Positions 35,590-44,454 of a DNA stretch of 64,000 bases are shown one piece after another. Each line of letters begins with the position of its first letter. Within the stretch, counting starts at the first letter, position 1. The notes under the pieces are model-generated. The model saw only the letters and a list, made by a program, of their open reading frames with translations. It searched no databases and was not told the DNA's origin. The DNA is from G963674685 sp963674685. GTDB lineage: Bacteria; Lernaellota; Lernaellaia; JACKCT01. The DNA is taken from the NCBI GenBank assembly GCA_963674685.2, contig CAXXWT010000003.1, positions 868,001 to 932,000 of the forward strand, in the 5' to 3' direction. Made by a program: the position numbers and the translations under genes.

Positions 35590-38500
35590 TTGTCGATGAA
35601 TCCAAGATGACGCCGCTCGGAGCCGGTTGGATGGCACCGGCCGGATCGCTGACCGATTTCAACCTAGCGATACGCCTTTCAGCCTACAAGCGCACAGTAG
35701 CCGGAAACTACCGTAGCGTTGCTCCGGACGACATGGCAAAGAGCATCCCTTCCGGCATAAACATTGTTTCCGAAAAGGTGGACGGCGAAACGTGGTTTCT
35801 GCGTGTCGAAAATGGCGATGCCGCGCTGCTTTCCCCTTCGGGGAAAGTGATTGTCGACATACCGTTGCTGGACGAAGCGAAGGGGCTGTTGGGAAAACAG
35901 TCCATTCTTGCGGCGGGCGAGCTTTACGCGACAGTGGAGCATGGTCGTCCTCGCGTCCATGATCTTCACGCAGCCTTTGGCGGCGGGACGAAAGCTGAAA
36001 CGGATCGATTGCGTTTCGCCGTTTTCGACTTGCTGCGAGATGGAAGCGATAATGCTCAACAGCAACCCTCTGCAAAACGGGTGGAACGGTTGCGTGGGCT
36101 TTTTGACAAAGGCAAATGCATTTGTACTGCGCTGTTTGAAACGGCAACCCGCCCCATTGAAGTAGCCGCTGCATACGACCGCATCGTCACAAAAGGCGGC
36201 GCGGAAGGGATCGTTATTCGCACGGCGGATGGCCGCATTTTCAAGATCAAACCCGAGATCACGATTGACGCCGCGGTGGTCGGGTTTGCGGAAAATTGCG
36301 GCCGCGTGTCCGAGTTGCTGCTCGCCCTCATTGACGGTGACAACCGTTTTCACCTGATCGGTCGGGTGCGAACCGGGTTTTCGGAAAAGGAGCGCAGATC
36401 GTTTTATGATGCACTCTCCCCGTCCGTATGTGATTCGCAATATCGTCTGGCCTCGGACCACGGCGTCTTGTACCGCTGGGTGAAACCCGCAGTTGTCTTG
36501 GAAGTGAAGTGCAACGACCTGCTCGCCCACCGCGCGAATGACGATTCTATCCGGCGGATGGTGATGAAGTATTCGGAAATGGAAGGCTGGACGCCGCAGT
36601 GCCCCATGCCTTCGGTCAGCATGATCAACGCCGTGTTCGTGCGCGTGCGGGATGACAAATCCGCCGATGATCATGGTGTGCGCTTTTCCCAGGTGACGGA
36701 CCTGGCACCGGTAGAGATTGAAAAGGGCGGTGCGCCCCAGCAGTCGCTTCCCGCCTCCGAGGTTGTGCGCCGGGAAGTGTATTCGAAAACGACCGGCGAC
36801 GGCTTCGCGGTGCGCAAGCTGGTCGTGTGGAGGACCCACAAAGAGTCCGTTGATTCGGCTTATTCACCCTGGGTCGCGTATTTCACGGATTTTTCACCAG
36901 GTCGCGAGCCGCCGTTGAAGACGGACATCCGCGTTGCTTCCACACGGGAAAGGATCGATGCCCATGCCGATCTCTGGCTCGCCACGAAGATCAAACGGGG
37001 ATGGATTACGGTTTCGCATTTCGGCGCACCGAAGCGGGCGGGTGTAAAAAGCCAAGCCGTCGCGGACTCCCTGGAGCGGGAGATCATCGCCATTGCATCC
37101 CATGAAGTCCGGACTGATTCGTCATCTTACGTTCGCATTTCTTTCGGCCGTAGCCCCTCGGTCAACTTTGCCGAAGCCTTGCGCCGCCTGAAAAAGCTGG
37201 CGGGGTGCGGCGACATCCGGGCGGAAACCGATGATGGCGGCCGGTTGCGACACGTCGATCTCCTGATTGAAAAAGATGTCGTCGCTGCTTCCGCGGATTT
37301 GACTTCCTTGATCGGCATGGTCCGGACGTGGAAGAGCGCGGAAATCGTTGTCGGCGGCGATTCCCTGGAAGGGCGCGAGTTGGACGCAGCCCTTCATTGC
37401 TTGCGTGAAATACGGCGATGCTGGCGAAGTCATCGAAAGGCGGGTTGCGACGGCGACGGAACGCGCCTCGGGTGCCGGATGCTGCGAATAGAGGCGCTGC
37501 CGGACTTTTTACGTTACGCCAACAACCTCCAGCCCTGGTGGGCGGTAGGGACCTTTAACGGAAACGCGGTCTCCATTGACAAGAATGCGCTCCGGGCACA
37601 GGTGCAAAACGAGCGTAATGAGCATTGCCGCCAGTGCCCGCTTTTCAACGAAGGCGCAATTGAAAAGAAAATCGACGACCTGCCCGAAAAGCTCGACCCG
37701 CAAAACGACTCCCAATGGACGATGCTCTATCATCGCTCCACCGGAGAACCAGCGTGGGTAGTCACGGCAGGATTATACAATCTGCCCTGGGCGCTGGTGC
37801 GGGAGAACGAGGTAAAAAGCGGACTGTCGTTTCACATCGGAAACGGGACCACTGCGACGCCCATGATTCGACGTATCCCTCCCACCCGATACGACGATGT
37901 TCAGGGGCAGGAAGCCGCCGTGGAGGTGGTGCGGGACTACATCGAGATGCCGATCCGGCAGGCTGAGCTTTTCCGGCACGTCGGTGCGAAAGGCGGCAGG
38001 GGTGTCCTGCTTTACGGCCCACCGGGCAACGGCAAAACCCTGCTGGCCAAAGCCGTGGCCGGGGAATCCGGCGCACACATCGAGATCGTCTCCGGACCGG
38101 AGGTACTGTCAAAATGGGTCGGCGAGTCCGAAGAACGGATACGGACGATCTTCGAACGCGCCCGGAAGCTTACGCCGTCAGTGGTCCTTTTCGACGAGAT
38201 CGACGCCGTCGCCTCCACCCGAAGTCTCGCCGAAGGGCATCACCACAAGACCCTCGTATCCCAACTGCTCGTGCTGCTCGACGGGTTGGAGGATCGCGGC
38301 CACATCTTCGTCATCGGTACCACCAACCGCCCCGAAGATATTGATCCGGCACTGCGCCGCCCTGGACGATTTGACAGGGCGATTTTCATAGGGCCACCAT
38401 CTGCAGAAGGCCGCGTCGCCATCTTCGAAAAACACATGGTCGGTATGAAAGTCAGCCCAGGCGTTGATCCCCACGAACTCGCCCGCTTCACCACCGGCTT

Positions 38501-38774
38501 CTCCGGCGCGCAGATCGAACTCGTCTGCCGCGAAGCGGGCATGTCCTGTATAAGGGAGGCGGTCCGAAACAGCACCACACCTGAAACCGTGGAAGTGTGT
38601 CAGCGGCACTTTTCGGTTGTCATTGAGCGGATTATTCGAGAAGACATCGGACGTTTGCCGGACGCCGTCACATTGAATTGCGGTCTTCATGATCGCAGCG
38701 ACAGCGGGATAATTATAAAACCGGACATCCTTCGGGTCGTGAATATTGAAACCACGACAGGAAAATGCCGGTGA
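35586..38774 (+). CDS. ATP-dependent nucleic-acid ligase fused to AAA+ ATPase
   Basis: A 1062-residue fusion. The N-terminal 330 residues carry covalent nucleotidyltransferase motifs: motif I EKVDG with Lys64 as AMP acceptor, GELYA, VFDLL, motif IV EGIVIR (Glu207) and motif V FKIKP (Lys220 and Lys222). A following beta-rich stretch may be the OB domain. Around residues 395-475 a WxxYF...GR...KRGW pattern resembles a WGR domain; this is tentative. The C-terminal 300 residues are a classical AAA+ module of the Cdc48/FtsH type: Walker A GPPGNGKT at 811-818, Walker B LFDEID (Asp870, Glu871), RRPGRFDR near 924-930. Whether DNA or RNA is joined is unclear. All key residues are present. Confidence 0.88.
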   Translation: MIVDESKMTPLGAGWMAPAGSLTDFNLAIRLSAYKRTVAGNYRSVAPDDMAKSIPSGINIVSEKVDGETWFLRVENGDAALLSPSGKVIVDIPLLDEAKGLLGKQSILAAGELYATVEHGRPRVHDLHAAFGGGTKAETDRLRFAVFDLLRDGSDNAQQQPSAKRVERLRGLFDKGKCICTALFETATRPIEVAAAYDRIVTKGGAEGIVIRTADGRIFKIKPEITIDAAVVGFAENCGRVSELLLALIDGDNRFHLIGRVRTGFSEKERRSFYDALSPSVCDSQYRLASDHGVLYRWVKPAVVLEVKCNDLLAHRANDDSIRRMVMKYSEMEGWTPQCPMPSVSMINAVFVRVRDDKSADDHGVRFSQVTDLAPVEIEKGGAPQQSLPASEVVRREVYSKTTGDGFAVRKLVVWRTHKESVDSAYSPWVAYFTDFSPGREPPLKTDIRVASTRERIDAHADLWLATKIKRGWITVSHFGAPKRAGVKSQAVADSLEREIIAIASHEVRTDSSSYVRISFGRSPSVNFAEALRRLKKLAGCGDIRAETDDGGRLRHVDLLIEKDVVAASADLTSLIGMVRTWKSAEIVVGGDSLEGRELDAALHCLREIRRCWRSHRKAGCDGDGTRLGCRMLRIEALPDFLRYANNLQPWWAVGTFNGNAVSIDKNALRAQVQNERNEHCRQCPLFNEGAIEKKIDDLPEKLDPQNDSQWTMLYHRSTGEPAWVVTAGLYNLPWALVRENEVKSGLSFHIGNGTTATPMIRRIPPTRYDDVQGQEAAVEVVRDYIEMPIRQAELFRHVGAKGGRGVLLYGPPGNGKTLLAKAVAGESGAHIEIVSGPEVLSKWVGESEERIRTIFERARKLTPSVVLFDEIDAVASTRSLAEGHHHKTLVSQLLVLLDGLEDRGHIFVIGTTNRPEDIDPALRRPGRFDRAIFIGPPSAEGRVAIFEKHMVGMKVSPGVDPHELARFTTGFSGAQIELVCREAGMSCIREAVRNSTTPETVEVCQRHFSVVIERIIREDIGRLPDAVTLNCGLHDRSDSGIIIKPDILRVVNIETTTGKCR

Positions 38775-38831
38775 AAAAGCGGTGACGTAGTTGTCGAAAA
38801 CTGGGTAAACGAATTCGTGCACGGATGGACA

Positions 38832-39677
38832 TTACGAGAGTTGACTTCCCTCGTCTTCCAACTTCTTCTTCCCTTTCCACGGCTCTCCGGGGAGTTTCTC
38901 TACAAGGTTTTCCGAAACGATCCGGAGTGCGGTCTCAAAATCCCATTCAAAGCCGGGAGCAAGGAGAGGATGAATGTCCTCGATGAAAGCTCTATCCTTC
39001 GCTTTGGCGTCGAGGTTGGCTTCGAATTGAGCGCGGCTGACCGCGTTTCCGCCGTGCTCCATGTAGCGAAGAAAGCAATCGATGACCCGGCCCGCTTTGA
39101 CTTCGGAATGGGAAAGCGCGAACGCCAAGTCGAAAAGATCGCGCCCTTTTTTACGTTGATAAAGAGCGCGGAGTTTGGTGCCCAATAGCTCGTCGAGTTG
39201 ATAGACCGTTATTCGGGCATCGCCAGTGAACCAAGGGCTGGCCACCGAGTATCGTTTCCGGTCGAGTCCCAGCACCGAGAAATGTTCGCGTGAGTTGATC
39301 TCGATTTTCAGCCGCCTCCGGCCCGCTGGTTCGCTTTCCGTGAGAAAACGGTACTGCAAGGTCACACGGCCTTGTCCCTGTTTGCTGCTGGGTGGCCCCA
39401 GCCAATGGTCCAGGCGCTCCCGGATCGCGCTCATCGCGGCGCCGATCGGTCCGGCTTCAAGTTGGACCAGGTCGATGTCTTCAGAGTAACGCGCGGCGGG
39501 CTCCATGAAAAGTTTGTGCAGCGCCGTTCCGCCGCGAAACGCGAGTTGCTCGGCGATGGTCTTTTCGGAATACATTTCGACTAGCGCCCTGGAGAGCACC
39601 AAGTCTTGCTCCACCAGAGCGTCATCGGGCCAAGGTGCGTGCTTCCGCCATGCCGTCACGTAGGCTCGCGGGATCAT
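38832..39677 (-). CDS. abiEii: AbiEii/AbiGii-type nucleotidyltransferase toxin
   Basis: The 281-residue protein has the nucleotidyltransferase core of type IV toxins: GGTALHKLF (residues 49-57) and SEDIDLV (65-71) with the two metal-binding Asp residues, followed by KIEINSREHF and the RGRDLFDLAFAL helix typical of AbiEii. Known homologues transfer nucleotides to tRNA and arrest growth; AbiE blocks phage by abortive infection. The start overlaps the antitoxin stop (ATGA), the standard AbiE arrangement. It converges on the ligase-AAA+ operon with 57 bp between stops. Confidence 0.92.
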   Translation of the reverse strand: MIPRAYVTAWRKHAPWPDDALVEQDLVLSRALVEMYSEKTIAEQLAFRGGTALHKLFMEPAARYSEDIDLVQLEAGPIGAAMSAIRERLDHWLGPPSSKQGQGRVTLQYRFLTESEPAGRRRLKIEINSREHFSVLGLDRKRYSVASPWFTGDARITVYQLDELLGTKLRALYQRKKGRDLFDLAFALSHSEVKAGRVIDCFLRYMEHGGNAVSRAQFEANLDAKAKDRAFIEDIHPLLAPGFEWDFETALRIVSENLVEKLPGEPWKGKKKLEDEGSQLS

Positions 39678-40480
39678 AGGTCGGGCTCCACATCCTCATT
39701 GATGATGAGGTTCCAGTGTTTGTCGATGGGTTTCCCCTTGCCCTTGACGTCGGGTCTGAGCAGGGCTAGTCGCGTTCGGCGGAAAGCCAGAAGTTCGGCC
39801 AAGGCTGCGGCCGGTGCATCAAGCCCGACCAATTGGAACAGATATCCCGCGCGCTGCACTTCCGGCACAGCGGCAAGTTCAGCTGAAACAGCCAGCTTTT
39901 TCGGATCGATCCTCTCTCCCAACTCCGTGAGCACCGTGGCCACGTTGCTCAGGTGTCCCGCCGCATTCGCGTGTCGGACAAGATCGAACACCGTCGCCTC
40001 CGGCGTGGAAACGGTCATAGCGCCGGTATCGGTTTTCACACGCACGGTCGCCACGCGCTCGATTTGTCGCTTTCTGAAAAACTCGATCCGTCCGCGCCCC
40101 GCCGTCTTTGATGATGTCGGCAAACTCGTCGCCACCTGGAAAACCTGCGGCGGCTGGTGAGCCGCTCCGTGAATCGCCGCGGCGCTTAGCAGCCCGACAT
40201 AGTACGGGCGGCCGAGGAAGGCCATGAGATCGTCTATAAACCACGACGGCGGCGGCGAGCCTGTCGCCCGGTATTCCACCGGCACGATGACGAAAAATTC
40301 CCTGACGGGGCTGACCAGCCGGCCCTTCTTCTTGAGCCTTCGGATCGCGGATTGAAGCGCCGTCTCGGACGCATCGACCGCACGGGCGACATCCTCGAAA
40401 GAAAAGGTGTACCGCCCTTCCGAAGGGAGTTCCTCGATGAAAGCACTGACCTTCTGGTGTTTCTTCTGTTTACGAGCCAT
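39674..40480 (-). CDS. abiEi: AbiEi-type winged-helix antitoxin
   Basis: A 268-residue protein. The N-terminal 70 residues form a winged helix (TFSFEDVARAVDASETALQSAIRRLKKKGRLV), and the C-terminal domain carries the AbiEi-typical AHQPPQVFQVAT and STPEATVFDLV segments. AbiEi proteins neutralise the AbiEii toxin and repress their operon by binding inverted repeats. A perfect palindrome lies 22 bp upstream at 40502-40512. The gene precedes and overlaps the toxin gene by 4 bp. Confidence 0.9.
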   Translation of the reverse strand: MARKQKKHQKVSAFIEELPSEGRYTFSFEDVARAVDASETALQSAIRRLKKKGRLVSPVREFFVIVPVEYRATGSPPPSWFIDDLMAFLGRPYYVGLLSAAAIHGAAHQPPQVFQVATSLPTSSKTAGRGRIEFFRKRQIERVATVRVKTDTGAMTVSTPEATVFDLVRHANAAGHLSNVATVLTELGERIDPKKLAVSAELAAVPEVQRAGYLFQLVGLDAPAAALAELLAFRRTRLALLRPDVKGKGKPIDKHWNLIINEDVEPDL

Positions 40481-40501
40481 GACGCTATTCTCAGTCCTTA
40501 T

Positions 40502-40512
40502 ACCAGTCTGGT
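40502..40512. promoter_or_regulatory. Palindrome upstream of abiEi, possible operator
   Basis: ACCAG-T-CTGGT is a perfect 5-bp inverted repeat directly next to a TATAAG box read on the minus strand, 22 bp before the abiEi start. AbiEi autorepression through inverted repeats is known for the family; binding here is inferred. Confidence 0.4.
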
Positions 40513-40745
40513 TCGACTATCTACCATAATACGGCTGATAACGCAACCAAATTGGCTTAAAAGTGTCTTGTTGAGATAGCCGCGGACGCTCTTTCGCGTT
40601 CCGCATTGCGGTCTTCCGGATATTCAATTCGGACCCGCTCATGCCTTTACTTCGCTACTTCGAATCGAAGGAACAGGCCAGCAAAAATCTCCTGGCGCCG
40701 GTGGCTGCGATCCCGACCGGTGGGCGAGGACAGGAGTCTTTCTAT

Positions 40746-40786
40746 GGGCTTCGGGCCGGTTCTGCACGAGATCCGGCCTAAAGCCC
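40746..40786. terminator. Long hairpin after the terminase-like gene
   Basis: GGGCTT-CG-GGCCGG (40746-40759) pairs with CCGGCC-TA-AAGCCC (40773-40786) around a 13-base loop, giving 12 pairs with one internal 2x2 loop. It lies just downstream of the minus gene ending at 40795. No U-tract follows, so it may be a processing or Rho-associated structure. The rest of the 40481-40794 gap shows no gene. Confidence 0.4.
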
Positions 40787-40794
40787 GCTGAACG

Positions 40795-41376
40795 TCATCC
40801 TTCGATGCCATCCTCTTCGGATTCGAGTGAGGCCAGGGAACTGGGCTCTTTCTTAAACTGGCGCACGCGCTCCAATAACGCGATAGCCCATTCCGCGGGC
40901 GTCGTCTGCGGACCATCCGGCGTATCGCGTTGCACTCGCATCATCTTCAATGATTCGAGTTGCTTACGCATCAGGATGTCGAAATGCGCGATGGCCGCGT
41001 CGGCGTTGGCTTCCGCAGCGCGATGCCATTTCGCGTAGTAAAATGAAGCCATTACAGCCTGAAGTTGGTCAGTTGAGTCGTTGAGTTCGAAGTCCCGTCG
41101 GATCGCCTCGATCGTTTCGTTGAAAATCTCTCGATCCTGGTCATCGAGCAGGCGCTTCACATACGCGCCGTGGGTCATGCTGCTGAGATTCCCGGCCCGA
41201 CCACCGCCGTGGTTTTTCGGATTGGCTCCATGCATGCGGCAGACATTGTAGCCGGAGACCGCGGGCAACGTGCAGCGCAGCCCGTTTTTCTTCATGCGCG
41301 CCGTGCAGCGCGGCACGGGGTGGCCGAAGCTTTCCACCAGGTCCTGATCGTCGGACAGGTTCTGATTCGTACTCAT
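40795..41376 (-). CDS. Phage-type zinc-motif protein, terminase small subunit-like
   Basis: The 193-residue protein has AAGGAG upstream. Residues 23-75 show the pattern CTARMKKNGLRCTLPA...CRMHGA followed by a Gly-rich patch and THGAY, common in small terminase-like proteins of phages and plasmids. The remainder is helical with an acidic end. The start overlaps the gene at 41373-41675 by ATGA. A packaging role is not proven, since no large terminase lies nearby. Confidence 0.6.
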   Translation of the reverse strand: MSTNQNLSDDQDLVESFGHPVPRCTARMKKNGLRCTLPAVSGYNVCRMHGANPKNHGGGRAGNLSSMTHGAYVKRLLDDQDREIFNETIEAIRRDFELNDSTDQLQAVMASFYYAKWHRAAEANADAAIAHFDILMRKQLESLKMMRVQRDTPDGPQTTPAEWAIALLERVRQFKKEPSSLASLESEEDGIEG

Positions 41377-41675
41377 GATTTGCTCCTTGTGGCATTGGAT
41401 GAAGCGGTTTCGATATTTTCCCGAGACGCAGCGCTTTGATCCGCGGCTTTTTGCAGGATGTAACGCACGGCGCGCCTCGTGATCATGAACCTCTCGGCGA
41501 TTTCGGTGATGGTTCGACCTTCCCGACGCATGGCAATGATCGTCAGGTCACGTTTGACCCGATACAGGCTCTTTCGACGCGCGACATAGAGACATCCGCC
41601 GCGAAAGTATTTGTGAATTTCCTCGATCAATTCCGCCGGCAGGACTTCCGACGCTTTGCGATAGGGCAGCATCAT
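41373..41675 (-). CDS. CD3324/Mor-like helix-turn-helix protein
   Basis: GGAGG precedes tandem ATGs at 41675 and 41672. The 100-residue product begins MMLPYRKASEVLPAELIEEI and has a C-terminal helix-turn-helix (RTITEIAERFMITRRAVRYIL). This pattern fits the small CD3324-like family, related to the Mor transcription activator of phage Mu. It overlaps both its neighbours by 4 bp. I infer a phage-type regulator. Confidence 0.7.
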   Translation of the reverse strand: MMLPYRKASEVLPAELIEEIHKYFRGGCLYVARRKSLYRVKRDLTIIAMRREGRTITEIAERFMITRRAVRYILQKAADQSAASRENIETASSNATRSKS

Positions 41676-41875
41676 GAATGCCTCCATTCGGCTTCCTGCC
41701 GCAGGCGACGTTCCCACTCGTCCGGATTCCAGTTGCCCCGGGGGACCGCTTCGCCAATGATGAATTTCTCGATAAGATCATGAACGGGTTCCTCCAGCAT
41801 CAATCCGATCCACCTGTCAGATCCGCCGCGCGGGCCGCGATACTGGCGAATATAGATTTCCCGCTGAAGTTTCAT
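41672..41875 (-). CDS. Small hypothetical protein
   Basis: A 67-residue basic protein (MKLQREIYIRQYRGPRGGS) with several Trp residues near the C-terminus. No strong ribosome site is seen, but its stop overlaps the next start by ATGA and it lies 15 bp after a short ORF at 41891-41998, so it may depend on coupling. No function recognised. Confidence 0.5.
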   Translation of the reverse strand: MKLQREIYIRQYRGPRGGSDRWIGLMLEEPVHDLIEKFIIGEAVPRGNWNPDEWERRLRQEAEWRHS

Positions 41876-41890
41876 TCGGGAAAAGCGCCG

Positions 41891-41998
41891 TCAGATTTCG
41901 CGCTCAACGCCGCCGGTGTCCTTGACCAGGTCCAGGTAGATTTCCTCCGCAAATCGTTGCGGGATGTTCAGGGCTCGGGCAAGACTGATTTGTCCCAT
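41891..41998 (-). CDS. Possible 35-residue small ORF
   Basis: ATG 41998 lies nine bases after GAGGAGG. The short product starts MGQISLARALNIPQRF and ends VEREI. It overlaps the 3' end of the primase frame in another frame. The strong ribosome site and coupling to the following gene support it; no homology can be judged. Confidence 0.4.
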   Translation of the reverse strand: MGQISLARALNIPQRFAEEIYLDLVKDTGGVEREI

Positions 41999-43754
41999 GG
42001 CTTTCATCCTCCTCAGGTTCGAAGTCGGCCAGATCCGCGGATGACGCCGGAGATGATCCCGAATCATCTTCCGCAGGGCTAACCTGTTGATTGTGTTGAT
42101 GAATGATGTTGTTTGCGGTCGATGCGGATGATGACCCTCTATTGTTCTTATATACTGCCTCTATCTCTTTTTTATCCTCCGTCTTATCCAGCATATTGGA
42201 AATATCGTCCGCATCGTCCGCATCAGCCGCAACTGGTTGTATTTGCAATATATTTTCTGCGGATGATGGTGCGGATGATGTGCTGGAAAAGCCCCTATCA
42301 TCCGCAAAAAGCGACAACACCGGCGCTATCCTATGCACTCTCGATTCACCGCTGCCGCTATCTTCTTCCAGGGCGTATTCGGATTGCTTTGTATGACTGT
42401 TTTTTCGTTGCACAATCCGATAGGAATCAAACTGCCGATTCCTCATGCCGCTGCCGATTGCAGCGGCGACCTCTTTGGGCGTGAGCGGGCGATTTGCTTC
42501 GAGCAAACATCCGAGGATTTCCCGCTGCTTTTCCGATTTGACCTGGTCGAGCAGTTCCGCCGGATCAATGTCGATGAACTCGGCGATTTCCTCGTCGGTC
42601 GGCAGGGGCTCCCGCTGTTTTTCCGGCGGCGACCAGCCCGCCTTCTTTGCCATGTCGAATAGCGTGCCGAGGGTGACGCCGCCGCCGGACTTGAAGCCAT
42701 CCCACTTGAGCGGCGGCTCCCCGTCCACGTACTTCTTGCCGCGAGCGCTCCAAGCATCCCAGATGGCGAAGCCCGCTTGCTGGTCCCAGTGGTGGAGGGC
42801 CATGCCGATGCGGAGCCAGTTATCGTAGGGAACGTCGGGGGAAATGTGATCGAGCGCCGTCTGGATCATCTGAGTGTCGGTCGGCGCGTAATTGGTGGAG
42901 GCAGCGTGTGGACTACTTTTCGGAGCCGACGGTGCCTTTAGTCCACCCTTCGTTTTCAGAACAAAGCGCCATATATCGTCGGGCACCTCGGCGAGAATTG
43001 ATTGGAGCCGCTCGACAGTTAGTCGTTCGAATCCATCGGGTAAATACGGGACGAGGCTTCCATCATCCGCGACCCGATGAAATTGGTTGCCGCCACCCTT
43101 CGCGGCGTGCCAATACGGTAGCCAAAGCAGATTGCCGATGCCGATATTTTTGTCGCTGACGCTGTTTTGCTTCGGGAAGCATTCGATCCCACGCCCTGTT
43201 CGGATATCGGCGGGCTCGCCGGTGACGAGCACATGATCCGTGGGTGCGACACGATGCCCGAGCAACCGCGCATCGGAGGCCGGCACCGGGTTTTCGAAAA
43301 ACACCCAAAGATGCCAACCGTGGCTGCCGCCGGACATCTCGATGTGGCCGGGGACGCCCTAGGCGCGGCATCGTTCCAGGCAGGCAAGCATCGTGGCCAT
43401 CGGGTCGCCTAAAGGCAGCGGATGGCTCGGACCATCAAAATCAAGACAAAGCCAACCACTCGTGTTATCCGGTGCGACGGCATAGGCGCCCAGGCGATCA
43501 AAGCCTCGGCCATCGGCAACGAGAGCCCCGGTTTTGCTGTTGACATAGTTTAAAGGAGGCGCCTTCCGGCCGTCGGGTCCATAGACATGAAAAGCGACCA
43601 GATTCTCCAGAAATTCGCCGGGCATAACCGGACGAGGTCTCGAAATCCATTCTCCGCTCCGGCGGTCCCGCCATTGCTGCCTGGCCGCGACAACATCCCG
43701 CCTTATAAAAAAATTATCGAGCAGAAGTTGAACGCATTTTTCTTTATCGAGCAC
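41904..43754 (-). pseudogene. TOTE-type archaeo-eukaryotic primase with PriCT_2 domain, interrupted by one in-frame TAG
   Basis: A GTG start at 43754 with GGAG upstream opens a 616-codon frame broken only by TAG at 43361-43359 (codon 132). Before the stop come FFIRRDVVAARQQW and the primase metal motif LCLDFDG near 104; after it come HIEMSGGSHGWHLWVFFENP and DIRTGRGIECFPK, completing the TOTE-like AEP domain. A PriCT_2 domain follows at about residues 293-373 (DNWLRIGMALHHW), then a helix-turn-helix-like region and a low-complexity acidic tail. The role would be primer synthesis for element replication. The stop may be a fresh nonsense mutation, a sequencing error or readthrough. Confidence 0.8.
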
Positions 43755-43766
43755 TGCGAACTCCCC

Positions 43767-43880
43767 AAAAAAAAGCCCCGCCGAAGCGGAAGGAACTCGC
43801 CTTCGGTCACACGCGGGCTCGGTTTTTCCGACTGCCTCGCGGGACCATGAGAAGGTTTTGCCTTCCGCTTCGCCGGGGCT
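43767..43880 (-). ncRNA. Structured RNA candidate with 20-bp closing stem and U8 tail, upstream of primase
   Basis: Arms 43774-43793 and 43861-43880 are inverted repeats with 19 of 20 positions matching. Read on the minus strand, further nested pairs occur inside: CCTTC/GAAGG, GGTC/GACC, GGC/GCC and TCGG/CCGA around an A5 loop. The 3' arm also holds a CCGC-TTCG-GCGG hairpin, followed by eight Us at 43774-43767. The element ends 12 bases before the primase GTG and directly before its ribosome site. It could be an attenuator leader, a stand-alone small RNA, or a two-way terminator, since the other strand also ends in a T6 tract. Confidence 0.6.
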
Positions 43881-43976
43881 CGATTTTTTCGACAACCCCA
43901 AATCAGAAACGAATTGTTACTCGGAATTATGTGTTATCGGTCGTTCCTTTCGGATGTCGTTGTCGTCTGTCGGTTG

Positions 43977-44111
43977 TCATGAAAAGTCGCTTGCCTGAAA
44001 AACTTGTTCGACCTTGGTGTGCCGGATTCGGCCGTTCTCGAAACGGAGCGTAACGCTTCCGAAGAACCGTTCCGCTGCCATCCGCTGAATCAATGCAATC
44101 ACTTTTCTCAT
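43977..44111 (-). CDS. YezD-like (DUF2292) small protein
   Basis: A 44-residue product starting at ATG 44111. The core FGSVTLRFENGRIRHTKVEQ matches the short YezD/DUF2292 pattern, a family of tiny cytoplasmic proteins of unknown role. GGAG lies 13 bases upstream, a somewhat long spacing. A longer in-frame reading from 44189 lacks support. Confidence 0.55.
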   Translation of the reverse strand: MRKVIALIQRMAAERFFGSVTLRFENGRIRHTKVEQVFQASDFS

Positions 44112-44454
44112 GACTTCGCCTTTCTCCAGATTGATCCAGAATATTTTCCTTCCGAGGAAGGAGCAAGTGCAAAAAATGGAAGATTTCACCCCGCAAAGCT
44201 TCCATGCCTAGAGTATGGTGCATTGGCCAAAACTCGCAAGATCATGGGGTGTGCGAATTTGTGGGATTTTTCTGCGACAACCATAACCCAAGGGTACGCA
44301 ATCGGAAACGCGTTTAGCAACATCGGCACATGGTAAAATCGTTTAACGGTTTTTTTCCTCGCCTGCTCATGGTCGACATCACGATGAAATATGTGGCTTT
44401 CCCCTGCAGCTAACCCTCGATACGCACAATACCTTTATTAAGGTTACTGTGCAG
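44112..44454. other. Intergenic, no gene seen
   Basis: This 343-bp stretch lies between the YezD-like gene and the broken permease. Both strands lack an ORF with a ribosome site, and I see no convincing repeat or terminator. It is a possible right border of the accessory region, but no att-like direct repeat to the 32.1-kb side was found by eye. Confidence 0.4.

Noticed and set aside
35679..36839. A 386-codon minus frame inside the ligase gene
   Set aside because: Conserved ligase motifs are on the plus strand; the minus frame is a by-product of codon bias.
43755..43901. N-terminal extension of the primase frame upstream of GTG 43754
   Set aside because: It runs through the structured RNA hairpin, and GGAG with correct spacing supports the GTG.
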